This document shows positions 52,566 to 61,671 of a stretch of DNA of 64,000 bases, piece by piece. Location of the stretch: NCBI RefSeq assembly GCF_011758565.1, contig NZ_JAAMOX010000002.1:372001-436000 (forward strand), written 5' to 3'. The notes under the pieces are model-generated. The model worked only from the letters and a program-made list of their open reading frames with translations. It had not been told where the DNA came from and did not search any database. The first letter of the stretch is position 1. Each line of letters opens with the position of its first letter. Source of the DNA: Lysinibacter cavernae (lineage in GTDB: Bacteria; Actinomycetota; Actinomycetes; Actinomycetales; Microbacteriaceae). The translations under genes were made by a program, and so were the position numbers.

Positions 52566-54095
52566 TCACCCGTTTCTGGGTAGTCGGCTCCGTCCCTCAA
52601 GAACCGCGCCAGCAAGCAGAATCGCAACAGCGAGCGCCACGATTGGCCAAACGTCGGTGCCGGTTGTGGCAAGGGTTGCCACTGTCGCACTTGGCGTTCC
52701 GCTCGGAGGAGAGACCGGCTGCGGAGGCGTTGGCGCTCCAGGGGGTGTGAGTATTGGCGTTGCCGGTGGTGTGATCGGAGTCGGCGGCACGAGACTGACC
52801 GGATTCTCGAGGGCAACGGCGACGGCAGCGTCATCCCCAATCGTGATGGTCGCGCCGGTATCGGTCGGCACAACGCCGTCTCCGCTAAACACTGGCGTTC
52901 CATAAACGACCCCATCAACATCTGCCGGAACGAGTTCGGAAAGTGTCACCACGGTGCCAACCGGCAGCGACGTGGCTGCGGCAGTTTCGCCATCCGCAAC
53001 CGTGAGCTGGCCAGTTACCTCGGTTCCCTTGTCGTCGTAGGCGTACCGAACTGAGTAGGTCGCACCCGCAACTCGCGTGGCACCCGTGCCGATCACGGAC
53101 TTCGTGACCGTGAAGTCGCCGAGGGCGTCGCCGTTCCCGTTCCCACCGGACGAAACGTATCGAACGTTGAAACTGCTCACAACCGTGCTATTCGCCTCAA
53201 CACGATTGCCAAAGATGTGTCCGGTTGCGGTGCCGTCCGCAACGCGAGTGGTGTAACTCAGCTCATATATCCGGCTTCCATCCGTGACCGGATTATGGAT
53301 CACGGCCGAGAAGCTGTTGCTTTGGGGGCTGTTTGTCAGTGTGTAGGTGTTCGCAGTGGTTCCAGGTGCGAGCACGTTGTAGGTGAAGGTAGGCCAGTTG
53401 GCCGTTGGCGACCAGGCCACCTGGAACGTGGACTCGTTGAACTCCTGGCCGACTTCGTAGGTGTCGGTGAACACGACGTCCTGTCCGTTCACCGGAACGA
53501 GCGCGCTGCCAGGTACCCGAATTCTCCACCTGATATTTTGGCCGTCTTGCTCCATCCAGCCGTCTTTGACAACCTGCGTCGGGAGGGGTTTCTCGGGAAT
53601 TACTCCAATCCCACCGGGTACTGGAATCAAAAACTCCACGTTATTGCCTGCGGTAAAGACCAGCTCCGTCTTGGTTGTTGAGCTCTCCGCGATGGCGTGA
53701 AACCAGAGGGTACCGTGAACGTTGTCGTGAGTAGTTACGTAGTTGCTCAGTGTGCAGAGAAACGAGTTGGCGCTCACGTTGCAGCTACCAACGACGTTTC
53801 CGTCGGGGTCCTTCAACTGGATGGTGCTTGCATACGCCTCGACCTCACTCGGGAAGGTCAGCGTAAAGGTGTCCCCCGCTTGGCTCCCGTCGGGGACGGC
53901 CCATTTGGCGCTCACATCAAACGCAGTGTTGACGTTGAGTACCTGCTTGCTGATGGTCACATCGGTTATGGCGTCAATCTCCGCGGCACTCGCCGCGGTT
54001 GAGGCCAACATTGACCCACCTATCCCAAGCCCAAGTGCCAGCACAAGTGCAAGTCCCGCACGCGCCCCAAATCGTCTTTTTCCGTGGTTATACAT
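52566..54095 (-). CDS. Wall-anchored adhesin-like protein with DUF5979 domain, LATTG anchor
   Basis: 509 residues, ATG at 54095. Signal peptide about 1-37 (STAASAA). Residues about 40-330 look like two Ig-fold domains of the fibrinogen/collagen-binding adhesin type (AGDTFTLTFPSEVEAY, GSALVPVNGQDVVFTDTYEV, YELSYTTRVAD). About 340-450 is a DUF5979 domain (FTVTKSVIGTGATRV, YSVRYAYDDKG, SLPVGTVVTLSELVP, then ALENPV). A proline-rich wall spacer (TPPGAPTPPQPVSPP) precedes LATTG (about 475), a hydrophobic helix and a short tail. It lies downstream of the second tethered sigma gene, and the intervening 252 bases contain an 11-bp hairpin. Confidence 0.85.
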   Translation of the reverse strand: MYNHGKRRFGARAGLALVLALGLGIGGSMLASTAASAAEIDAITDVTISKQVLNVNTAFDVSAKWAVPDGSQAGDTFTLTFPSEVEAYASTIQLKDPDGNVVGSCNVSANSFLCTLSNYVTTHDNVHGTLWFHAIAESSTTKTELVFTAGNNVEFLIPVPGGIGVIPEKPLPTQVVKDGWMEQDGQNIRWRIRVPGSALVPVNGQDVVFTDTYEVGQEFNESTFQVAWSPTANWPTFTYNVLAPGTTANTYTLTNSPQSNSFSAVIHNPVTDGSRIYELSYTTRVADGTATGHIFGNRVEANSTVVSSFNVRYVSSGGNGNGDALGDFTVTKSVIGTGATRVAGATYSVRYAYDDKGTEVTGQLTVADGETAAATSLPVGTVVTLSELVPADVDGVVYGTPVFSGDGVVPTDTGATITIGDDAAVAVALENPVSLVPPTPITPPATPILTPPGAPTPPQPVSPPSGTPSATVATLATTGTDVWPIVALAVAILLAGAVLEGRSRLPRNG

Positions 54096-54126
54096 CGTGT
54101 TAACGCCCCTCGTTATCCCTCAAAGA

Positions 54127-54161
54127 AATCGAGTTTCTCAGCCCTCATGGGAAACTCGATT
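54127..54161 (-). terminator. Perfect 11-bp hairpin between the second sigma gene and the adhesin gene
   Basis: AATCGAGTTTC (54127-54137) and GAAACTCGATT (54151-54161) pair perfectly around a 13-base loop, and the minus strand continues TCTTTGAGG. It can be a terminator for the sigma gene, or an attenuator or operator in the leader of the adhesin gene, whose ATG lies 32 bases further on. Confidence 0.45.
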
Positions 54162-54347
54162 ACAGCTTGAAGGACAAAACCGGGGCGGTCGCATGTGCTG
54201 CCCAAATTGAGTACCGGGCACGAGGTATCTGAGTGGAGCCGATCTGCGTTTTTGCGACCGATCTGCGGCGCGCCGGCATCAAGGAGCCCACAACCAGGCC
54301 GTCGTGTTGAGGGCTGGTCCCCGGTCGACGCCACGAGATCTTATTCT

Positions 54348-55550
54348 CTACTTCACGATGAAGCTCTTCGACGCTGTCTGCCCATCCTGTGTAATTTGTA
54401 TCTGGTACACACCGGTTCTCGACGCCGCAAACGCCTTGGTGCCATCGACGTACTCAGAGTCGATCAGGACAATCCCGTCAACCGAATACGTGACACGACA
54501 CTCGGAAAGACCGCTCGAGTTCGCTACGAACGTGCCCCTGTTCCCGCCCGTTTTGTGCGACTCAAATGACACCGTGCACTCGGCTGATCGGCTTGCCAGC
54601 GACACAACCGACCCCTCATCGCTCTGAGCCCCTGCGGACACCAGCGAGATCGTTGCTGCGCTCAGCAGGGCAACTCCCGCCACGGCGACCAACCCCGTGC
54701 TGATGCTGCCCCCAAAGGCGAGCGCCGACGCTGCACTCGCAAGCCGGGGACTCCCCAATCCAAGGCCTGGCAGAATCATCATCCCGGCTACCGCGAGCAG
54801 GGCGGAAGAGGCTTTTGCGCTTGAGAACTTCTCTGCCCGATGGCGAAGTTCAATTGCCACTCGCTCACAATCCGAGCAGCCGCGAAGATGGGCCTGAAGC
54901 GACCGTTTTTTCCCGCCGGTGAGTTGCCCCAATGTGTCGAGGGCCAGCGCGCTACTCCAGACCTTGCAGTTCGGAGCTGTCAGGCTGACGGCAAGCTCGC
55001 TCAGGTATTCTTTCCGAAGCCCCTGGCGCGCCCGTGTATACAAGGTCGAGACTGCTGGCGGATTCAACCCCATAATGCGGGCACACTCAGCCGTTTTTCT
55101 CCCCTCAATGTCTTTGAGAAAGATAATCTGGCGCCAGCGCTGATCGAGGCGCAGGTACGCCGCAATAATCTCGCCCTCGCCCTGGTCAAGAATGTCGCCG
55201 ACATCGGGGACGTGCTCGGTAAATTCCTCCATATCGCTGACGTCTCGATAGTGGGCGGATTTTCGATACCAGTCGGCGGAAAGGCTCCGAACGGTGGTTC
55301 TCAGGTACCCCTTGAAATTATCGGTGGGCCCCTTGCCTCGTCGGATCGTTTCGAGCACTTTTACAAAGGCTTCGCTGGCGAGTTCCTCCCCAATATCTGC
55401 GTTAGGGGCGCTCGCGATTCCGGTGCGTAACGCATCGCTGTAGTACTGGGCGTAGAGTGCCTGAGCCGCAGAATCGTCCCCGTTCCGATAGGCAGCGACA
55501 AGTGCCATCGAGTCGTGCTGCTCGTCGGCAGACCCTTCGTTGAACGGCAT
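54348..55550 (-). CDS. Second membrane-tethered ECF sigma factor with zinc finger and C-terminal beta domain
   Basis: 400 residues; the ATG at 55550 has AAAGGGGG upstream. Sigma-2 about 15-95 (YRNGDDSAAQALYAQYYSDA, LASEAFVKVLETI, FKGYLRTTVRSLSADWYRK). Sigma-4 about 130-182 (YLRLDQRWRQIIFLKDIEGR, MGLNPPAVSTLYTRARQGLR). Zinc finger HLRGCSDC (221-228, Hx3CxxC). Hydrophobic stretches about 250-278 and 284-308, then a small C-terminal beta domain (AECTVSFESHKTGG, CRVTYSVDGIVLI, GVYQIQITQDGQT). The plan is the same as in the other sigma factor, with a shorter outer domain. It lies between the surface gene 55620-60974 and three surface genes downstream, which it may control (inference). Topology is uncertain because two helices would return the C terminus to the cytoplasm. 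Confidence 0.85.
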   Translation of the reverse strand: MPFNEGSADEQHDSMALVAAYRNGDDSAAQALYAQYYSDALRTGIASAPNADIGEELASEAFVKVLETIRRGKGPTDNFKGYLRTTVRSLSADWYRKSAHYRDVSDMEEFTEHVPDVGDILDQGEGEIIAAYLRLDQRWRQIIFLKDIEGRKTAECARIMGLNPPAVSTLYTRARQGLRKEYLSELAVSLTAPNCKVWSSALALDTLGQLTGGKKRSLQAHLRGCSDCERVAIELRHRAEKFSSAKASSALLAVAGMMILPGLGLGSPRLASAASALAFGGSISTGLVAVAGVALLSAATISLVSAGAQSDEGSVVSLASRSAECTVSFESHKTGGNRGTFVANSSGLSECRVTYSVDGIVLIDSEYVDGTKAFAASRTGVYQIQITQDGQTASKSFIVK

Positions 55551-55577
55551 TCGATTCCCCCTTTCACACACTCTCAT

Positions 55578-55605
55578 GGTGAGGATGCCCGCAGGCATCC
55601 TCACC
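55578..55605 (-). terminator. Perfect 12-bp hairpin terminator after the 55620-60974 gene
   Basis: GGTGAGGATGCC (55578-55589) and GGCATCCTCACC (55594-55605) pair perfectly around a 4-base loop, 15 bases past the stop at 55620 and 28 bases before the sigma start codon. There is no U tail. Because it sits so close to that start, it could also affect sigma translation. Confidence 0.7.
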
Positions 55606-55619
55606 ACCCCCATGAACCG

Positions 55620-58600
55620 TTAGTTCTGGCGTCTCCGTCGGCTAAAGCCAAGAGCGACTATTCCAACTGCAAACAAAAGCGCCATCAGGTACAGGCTTCC
55701 AGCCGCGTCCCCAGAACCCGTGATAGCGAGTCCCTTGTCTGCTTTGCCGGTCGTTACCTGATTATCCTGCCCTGGGGCTGTGCTGCCGCCCTGCCCACCA
55801 GACGAGTTGTCGCCGTTCCCATTATCGCCGTCGCCGCCACCGGTCGAGCCATCCGGTTCAACAGTAATCTGAGTCTTCACAAGAACCGTCTGACCGAGGT
55901 CATCCGAAACCGTCGTAAAGAAGGTCACCGTCCCGCTGAAGCCGATAGGCGGCGTGAATACAACCATGCCGGTAGCGCTGAGCACCGTCGACCCGCTCTG
56001 TGGCTGTCCCACATTTGCCACGATCAAATCCTGCAACCCAACTCCGTCCACAGCGCCAAGGGGGTCAACGGTAACCGTCGTCGTTCCGAACGGCACGGTC
56101 ACGTTGATGTCCTCTGCCGTTGGAGCAGCCTGAACGATCGCCTCAAAGGTTGCGTCTGCAGTCTGTCCCACGTTATCCGTGTATCGCACGGTGAAGGTGT
56201 ACGTGCCAGGGGCGGCATCGGCTGCGTCAAATCGAACCGAGCCAAGAGTAACTTCTCCGCTCGCTGGCTCGTCTATAACTTCACGCGAAACGATCGAACC
56301 GGTTGTTGTGATGTTCTCGGTGAACTCTACGGTTCCCCCAACGGCAACTTTCCGGGTTTCGCCAGCCACTTGGAGCTTCGCTTGCACGGTAACCGTGTAG
56401 CTCACGAGAATCGTTTGTCCGTCACCGTTCTCGTACTCGATGCCAAAGGCGTAGGTACCCGGTGCGATCGACTCTGCGTCAAAGGTCACGGCTCCCGTTG
56501 CTTCGTCAATCGCGAGTGTTCCTGCAGCTGGCGAGTCAGCCACCGTCACGGCGGTGAGCGGAGCGTCAGTCGTAACAACCGGGGAGAACGTGTGCTCGCC
56601 GTTTTGCCGGATCGTTGCGCTCGTTTCGCCAACAACCGAGAAGCTGCCCTGAACCGTCACGACAAAGTTTGCCGTTGCGGCCTGCCCGAACTCATCCGTG
56701 TAGGTCACCGTAAACGCATAGTCTCCTCGCGCCGCGGTGCCTGCGCTAAACGTGACATCACCATTTGCAGCAATACTGACGTTGCCCTGCGCTGGCTGAA
56801 CGATGTCGGTGATGATGCTGTCGCTCTCGCTCACGAGTGGATTGCCGAAGGTATGGCTACCACCTTGCTGAACGGTTGCCGTGCCGCCGGTTGCTTGGGG
56901 AGCTCCGAGCACAACAACGGTGTATACAACGTTCGAGGTCTGCCCGAGGTCATCCGTGTACTGAATGGTAATCGGGTAGGTTCCCGCGGCGACGGGAGCG
57001 CCTCCTGTCGAGAACTTCACCGTCCCGTCACCGAGTTCAACGACCCCAACCGGGGTCAGCCCAATCTGAACACGAGACACAATTGTGCCTGCCGATTGCA
57101 CCTGCTCGCTGAACACGTGCTCGCCAACCTGACCAATAACGGCCTGCTGGTTGGCCCCAAACGGCGCCCGCTGCACAAGAACCGTGGCGGTAGCAGTTGC
57201 GGTTTCGCCACTCCAATCGGCGACGGTGTGCCTGACGGGAACTTCATACTCAAGCTCACCAGCGGCCCACACGTGGGTCGGGATCACGCGTAGTTTGCCA
57301 TTGACAAAACTCACGGTTGCATCGGCGCTGGTTGTTGGAGTTCCGCTCAGGCTGAGGTCGACTCCCACATCGTTGGCCAAGACGTCCAAGTTGGACTCGT
57401 GATCTCCGGTGCGGAACTCGTCGTCAACCGCAACGAGCCCTTGCCGAACGGTCACCGTCAGCGTTGATGTTGACACAGCGCCGAGGGCGTTTGTCCATGA
57501 GTATGTCACCGTGTCCTCGTAGCTCGCCTGACCGGCAAACTCGGCCGGCCAATCGCTTGCCGCGGAATAGACGATGTCGCTCAGGTCCGAACCTGGCACC
57601 AGTTGCGCCGTTCCGTACTGCGGCCCATCCACGATCTCGACGGTGTCGGCCTCAAACACGCTTCCGGGAGCCTTCGGCAGGCCGAGCTCGTCAAGCTCCG
57701 CGATGCGTACGGCGTCCGATTGCGCGCCCTGCGCCACGATGACGCTCGTTGGGTTCAGGGTGGTGTCCGCCAGGATCTCTTGGTAGAGCAGTTCGACGGT
57801 TTGTGTCCCCTCCGGTTCGACGGTGAAGGATGAGCCTGACTCGTTCAGGAGCAACCATCCGTCCTCCGACGCTGCGGCAAGACGCAACTCGTATGAGCCT
57901 GCGGCCACAAGCGGGAAGGCGAAGGTTCCGTCGGCGGCGATATCGGCAGTGGCGACAACGGCACCAGCCTGCGATAGCGCTACCTTTTCCGAGCCGGCCG
58001 GCCAGGCAGCGTCGCTCGCCGAGCGACCACCAGAAAAGTCCAGGTCCCTGTAGACGTTACCCTCAACCAACGCAGCCGCCGACTGGAGGGGACGCGCGGC
58101 ACCCGCGGTTTGCACAATATTGCTTCCCGAGGCAGCAATCAGTCGAAGGGCAACGTTATTGTTCACGTTTCCTTGACGGGCAAGGCTTGGCACCTTCACC
58201 TCAAGTGTTGCCGTTCCGGCGTAGGAGGGCAGCATGTCTTCGGATGGGGTGAATCGAAGCGCCGTCACACCGTTTGGCAGGGTCCCCGAGTAGGTTGACC
58301 AGTTCACCCCGGTTGCAGCGTTCTCGTTTCCAGGAATATTGACCGCCGTTTGGACGCTCAGTCCGGGATCCGTTGTGTATTCGATCCGGACCGTGCCCTG
58401 TGCTGCATCATCCATGGCCGCCGAGACAGCCCGTAGCTCGATCAACTTGCCGCCGAGCCCTTCCGTTCCACGGCTATCGCCCTCAAACGGGAGCACATCA
58501 ACAAACGACGATTCTCCAAAGGTTGTCGCAGACGCGTTCGCCCAAGAAATTGTGTAGTTCATGGTCTCACCCGGGCCAACAAAGCCGGGAAGAACGGTCG

Positions 58601-60974
58601 TCGCTGACTTTGCGACCTTAAACGAGGCAGCACCAGAAACCGTCAACGCGGCTTTGCTCGTTCGGCTTGTGGCATTCGTCTGCAGGAGCGATGGATCCGA
58701 CGGCGACGAGGTCACAACAACGGCCGAAAGTGTGGAAGGCACCGGGGTACCCATAGACACCTTGACCGGGAACTGAAGCGCTGGGAGGTTCGTCGCGTGC
58801 CCGTCAAACGGGCTCGGCCCTGCCGCGCCGCCGGCTGCAACAAGATCACCGTACGTAAACGTGATCACGGCCGGGGTACCTGTTGCACAGTTGCCGCCTG
58901 GCACCCCAGGCGTAAAGCTGTGTGGGATCGGGGGCAACGCGCTCTCAACCGGCTCAACGCAGGCGTTCGGCATGGTGACGGTTACCTTGGCATCCTCAAG
59001 CACCGAGTCAGGCGCATTCACGGGACCAACAACCACCGGAGCGATATTCAGCGTAACGAGGTCGCCTCGTTCTGCGCTGCCTGCAGGATAGGACGCGCCA
59101 TCAACCTTGAGCCAGGTGGCCTTTGCCCTAAAGAGCGCGGATGCCGTTTGCACGTATCCGCCTCGGCTGCTTGTGCCCGTTCCCGTGTAGTTTGATTTCA
59201 CGAGACCAGCGTCATCACCGAACTGCCAGAACCAGGGAAGGCTCGACCCGGTAGGCAGGTCGGCCGAGGCCGCCGCTCGTTTGAACGGGGTCACGAAGCC
59301 AAGCGTGGTGCCTGGGGCGAGCTCGTCGTGGTACACGACTCGGTACGAGGTCACAGAGGCGAGGCCTCCGCTGAGCGTTGCCGGGTCTGAGACCCAGGTC
59401 AGGGCAGCATCCGTGAAGGAGTCTCTCGCCTTACGGTCAGCGTCGTTCGCAAAGTTGAAGTCGGTATATTCCAGCGTGTAGTCACTCGTCGGCACGACGG
59501 TGCCGCTGTTGGCCTGGCCGTGACGAGTAAAGCTGCTCGAAAACGCGCCCTGCACCAATCGGAGTGTTGGCGTTGCGGCCAATTCAAGTTTCGTTGGGTC
59601 CCACGTTTGGCTTCCGCGCGCGCCCGTCAGGGGACCTCCGGCGGAATCAGCGTTATACACACTCGAGAAGGCGCTGAATGGCTGTCCGACGACGGTCGGT
59701 TCGTTGCCCCTCGTGTAGTTGTCGTCGTCGCCATACATCAGATCGGTCAGTCCGGCGTTGCTGGATCCACCAACGCTCGCTCCACGCACCGACCCAGTTG
59801 CGAGTGTAAAGCTTGCAACAAAACACGCTGCCGAGGGCCCAATAGTGGTGGGAACAGGGCACACGTAACCTGGCTCTTGCCCCGGCGCATAGTCTGTACC
59901 AAAGTTTGACTGGCCGGAGAGCGAGTCAGGGTCAAAGTCCATAAATCGTCCAGGAAACTGGGTCGTGGCGTTTTCAGGAACATAGCCCTCGTAGGGAATG
60001 ACGATGGTCCAGCCAAACGATGCCGCAACACGTGAGTTTGCTGCGTCCGGTGGAGTCGTCAGCCCCTCAGTTCCGCTCGCTGATACAGCGTTCAGGTACG
60101 TCGTGTTTACCCCCGTGGCCGTGATCGAGATAGGTTGACCCGGCGCGGTCTGCGTGTAGCTGTAGCTTCCGCCACCCGTTCCTGCTGCGAGTCTCGTCAT
60201 GACGGCCCCCGGTGGAACCTGGAGCGTGAAGGTGAACGAATCCGAGAGTGCTTCGAGCCCAAACATGCTTGGATTTGCCGGGTCAACCTGCGTTCCAAAG
60301 AATCCGGTTCCAGCGATACTCACGCCGAGCCCATCGCCGACTGGCACGTTCCCTGCGGCTGGCTGGGTGTAGATTGCGAGCTTCGTTTTGGGAGTTGCGG
60401 ATACCGTCACCGGTTCGTTCGACGTGAACGTTTCGCCGCCCACCGTCACAACTGGGGCAATCGTCGCGCCATTTCCCATCGCGCCAACAACGGCCGATAC
60501 GGGGAGCTGGGCCACCTCGCCCGCTGCGTAGTTTCGGTTACACGTAAGGACGTTACCGGCGGCGTTAATGCTTCCGCCGCCTGGACCGGTGCACACGGTG
60601 GCGTTGGCGGATGCCGCCGTCCAGCGCATTCCGGTAGGAAGCGTGGCCACAAATGCCGCCGAACCAGCAGCATCCGCGGTGTACGCAATTTGCCAGCTCA
60701 CGGAGTCCTGCGATCGCACAACAAAGTTTCGATCCCCGGTGTCGTTCCCCGGCGCGACGGTCGCGTCAAACGGCAGGGAGCCGTCTGAAACGTGAATCCA
60801 CGAGACGGAGGTAATACCCGGAGAAGCCGCAACGGCGGCATTCGCTTGCGAGAGCATCGCACCGCTGAGCATGACGGCAAGGGCCGCAGCTCCAGCGACG
60901 AGCCGACGCCACGTATGCGACTTCGGCAGGTCGTCCCCGTTCCGGTCGACAACCCTATCTTGAAGAAAAATCAC
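55620..60974 (-). CDS. Very large surface protein with SdrD-B-like and tandem Ig-like domains, LAITG anchor
   Basis: 1784 residues from a GTG at 60974, with TTAGGGGA 11 bases upstream. The long N-terminal signal peptide has its hydrophobic core at about 28-52 (LVAGAAALAVMLSGAM, SQANAAVAA). The N-terminal module (LPFDATVAPGNDTGDRNFVV, RSQDSVSWQI) is shared with the 14167-18045 protein. DUF11-like domains follow (SFVDVLPFEGDSRG), then an SdrD-B-like prealbumin domain (LVEGNVYRDLDFSGGR) near 1035, cadherin/Ig-like domains, and at least four similar units of about 80 residues with the core G-x-Y-x-F-x-V-x-Y-T-D-x-x-G-Q-(T/A). A Gly/Asn/Ser-rich spacer leads to LAITG (about 1749), a hydrophobic helix and RRRRQN. 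It is the first gene of the minus-strand cluster. Confidence 0.87.
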   Translation of the reverse strand: MIFLQDRVVDRNGDDLPKSHTWRRLVAGAAALAVMLSGAMLSQANAAVAASPGITSVSWIHVSDGSLPFDATVAPGNDTGDRNFVVRSQDSVSWQIAYTADAAGSAAFVATLPTGMRWTAASANATVCTGPGGGSINAAGNVLTCNRNYAAGEVAQLPVSAVVGAMGNGATIAPVVTVGGETFTSNEPVTVSATPKTKLAIYTQPAAGNVPVGDGLGVSIAGTGFFGTQVDPANPSMFGLEALSDSFTFTLQVPPGAVMTRLAAGTGGGSYSYTQTAPGQPISITATGVNTTYLNAVSASGTEGLTTPPDAANSRVAASFGWTIVIPYEGYVPENATTQFPGRFMDFDPDSLSGQSNFGTDYAPGQEPGYVCPVPTTIGPSAACFVASFTLATGSVRGASVGGSSNAGLTDLMYGDDDNYTRGNEPTVVGQPFSAFSSVYNADSAGGPLTGARGSQTWDPTKLELAATPTLRLVQGAFSSSFTRHGQANSGTVVPTSDYTLEYTDFNFANDADRKARDSFTDAALTWVSDPATLSGGLASVTSYRVVYHDELAPGTTLGFVTPFKRAAASADLPTGSSLPWFWQFGDDAGLVKSNYTGTGTSSRGGYVQTASALFRAKATWLKVDGASYPAGSAERGDLVTLNIAPVVVGPVNAPDSVLEDAKVTVTMPNACVEPVESALPPIPHSFTPGVPGGNCATGTPAVITFTYGDLVAAGGAAGPSPFDGHATNLPALQFPVKVSMGTPVPSTLSAVVVTSSPSDPSLLQTNATSRTSKAALTVSGAASFKVAKSATTVLPGFVGPGETMNYTISWANASATTFGESSFVDVLPFEGDSRGTEGLGGKLIELRAVSAAMDDAAQGTVRIEYTTDPGLSVQTAVNIPGNENAATGVNWSTYSGTLPNGVTALRFTPSEDMLPSYAGTATLEVKVPSLARQGNVNNNVALRLIAASGSNIVQTAGAARPLQSAAALVEGNVYRDLDFSGGRSASDAAWPAGSEKVALSQAGAVVATADIAADGTFAFPLVAAGSYELRLAAASEDGWLLLNESGSSFTVEPEGTQTVELLYQEILADTTLNPTSVIVAQGAQSDAVRIAELDELGLPKAPGSVFEADTVEIVDGPQYGTAQLVPGSDLSDIVYSAASDWPAEFAGQASYEDTVTYSWTNALGAVSTSTLTVTVRQGLVAVDDEFRTGDHESNLDVLANDVGVDLSLSGTPTTSADATVSFVNGKLRVIPTHVWAAGELEYEVPVRHTVADWSGETATATATVLVQRAPFGANQQAVIGQVGEHVFSEQVQSAGTIVSRVQIGLTPVGVVELGDGTVKFSTGGAPVAAGTYPITIQYTDDLGQTSNVVYTVVVLGAPQATGGTATVQQGGSHTFGNPLVSESDSIITDIVQPAQGNVSIAANGDVTFSAGTAARGDYAFTVTYTDEFGQAATANFVVTVQGSFSVVGETSATIRQNGEHTFSPVVTTDAPLTAVTVADSPAAGTLAIDEATGAVTFDAESIAPGTYAFGIEYENGDGQTILVSYTVTVQAKLQVAGETRKVAVGGTVEFTENITTTGSIVSREVIDEPASGEVTLGSVRFDAADAAPGTYTFTVRYTDNVGQTADATFEAIVQAAPTAEDINVTVPFGTTTVTVDPLGAVDGVGLQDLIVANVGQPQSGSTVLSATGMVVFTPPIGFSGTVTFFTTVSDDLGQTVLVKTQITVEPDGSTGGGDGDNGNGDNSSGGQGGSTAPGQDNQVTTGKADKGLAITGSGDAAGSLYLMALLFAVGIVALGFSRRRRQN

Positions 60975-61548
60975 GATTAAATATCCCCTAATTTGAACGT
61001 TCAGCTGTGTGACGCGCAGCCTCAGCGCGCGAAGTAGCCCTCTTGCGATGCTGGGCTTCACTAACCAAGACGAAATACTCGTCACAATAAAACGGTCAGT
61101 GTGAAATCTTTTTTGCGATCCGAATTTGGCCTCGTTTATTCGAAACCTCCGGGACTCAAAAAATGAACCCTTCGAACGGAGCAGACCTCCTCAGGACGAG
61201 CCATTACCTTTCACAAGATCGGTAGGCGTCCTGAGACAGCACCTCCACGTAGCAACCAGCGTCGCAAGCACTATCCCCCACGTATACCGGTGCCGCTCCC
61301 CCGAGTGACACCGCCCCCTACACTCCTAGAATAAATAATAATCCTGAACATCGGCCCGCGAACGATGAGAAAAACCTGTGCGTGAGTATTATTCTGTTCT
61401 GTTCACCACGGCCCCGACTGACGGCTCCCACCGGAGATTTCGGATCAATAATCGCTCTCCGACCGGCAGCGCACTGTCACCCCTCGAAGATTCTCGGCTG
61501 CGCGAGCAATGTTGCTGAATGTGTGCACACGGCACGATTCCTTTAACC
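60975..61548. other. 574-bp intergenic region without recognisable genes
   Basis: The stretch is relatively A+T-rich (for example around 61328-61346 and 61386-61394). It must hold the promoter of the surface gene that starts at 60974, but I cannot single out -35 and -10 elements. No frame shows protein-like composition. Its right end holds the terminator at 61549-61574. Confidence 0.5.
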
Positions 61549-61574
61549 CAAAAACCACCCTCGGAAACCGAGGG
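61549..61574 (-). terminator. Rho-independent terminator behind the duplicated tRNA 3' end
   Basis: CCCTCGG (61558-61564) and CCGAGGG (61568-61574) form a perfect 7-bp stem with a 3-base loop; the minus strand continues TGG and five T. It terminates leftward transcription from the tRNA genes. Confidence 0.7.
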
Positions 61575-61583
61575 CGGCAAACT

Positions 61584-61607
61584 GTAGCTGGAGCGGGATT
61601 CGAACCC
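61584..61607 (-). repeat. Duplicated 3' end of the tRNA-Met gene (24 bp)
   Basis: Bases 61584-61607 are identical to 61671-61694, which cover the acceptor 3' strand and half of the T arm of tRNA-Met. The rest of the tRNA is absent here. Each copy is followed on the minus strand by a related hairpin and T run, so a unit of about 87 bp (tRNA end plus terminator) is duplicated. This is the kind of sequence used as an attachment site by tRNA-targeting integrases. Confidence 0.65.
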
Positions 61608-61634
61608 CTTGACGCGCAGCGACAAGCGTTAACC

Positions 61635-61659
61635 AAAAAAACCACCCAGAAACTCAGGG
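61635..61659 (-). terminator. Terminator of the tRNA-Met gene
   Basis: On the minus strand an imperfect CCCTGAG/CTGGG hairpin (61645-61659) is followed by TGG and seven T (61635-61641), directly downstream of tRNA-Met. Confidence 0.55.
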
Positions 61660-61671
61660 CGGCAGATTTAG

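Noticed and set aside
6763-60974. Sortase, pilin-assembly or secretion-system genes inside the surface cluster
   Set aside because: No frame shows the sortase TLxTC motif or secretion ATPase motifs. The cluster contains only substrates and regulators.
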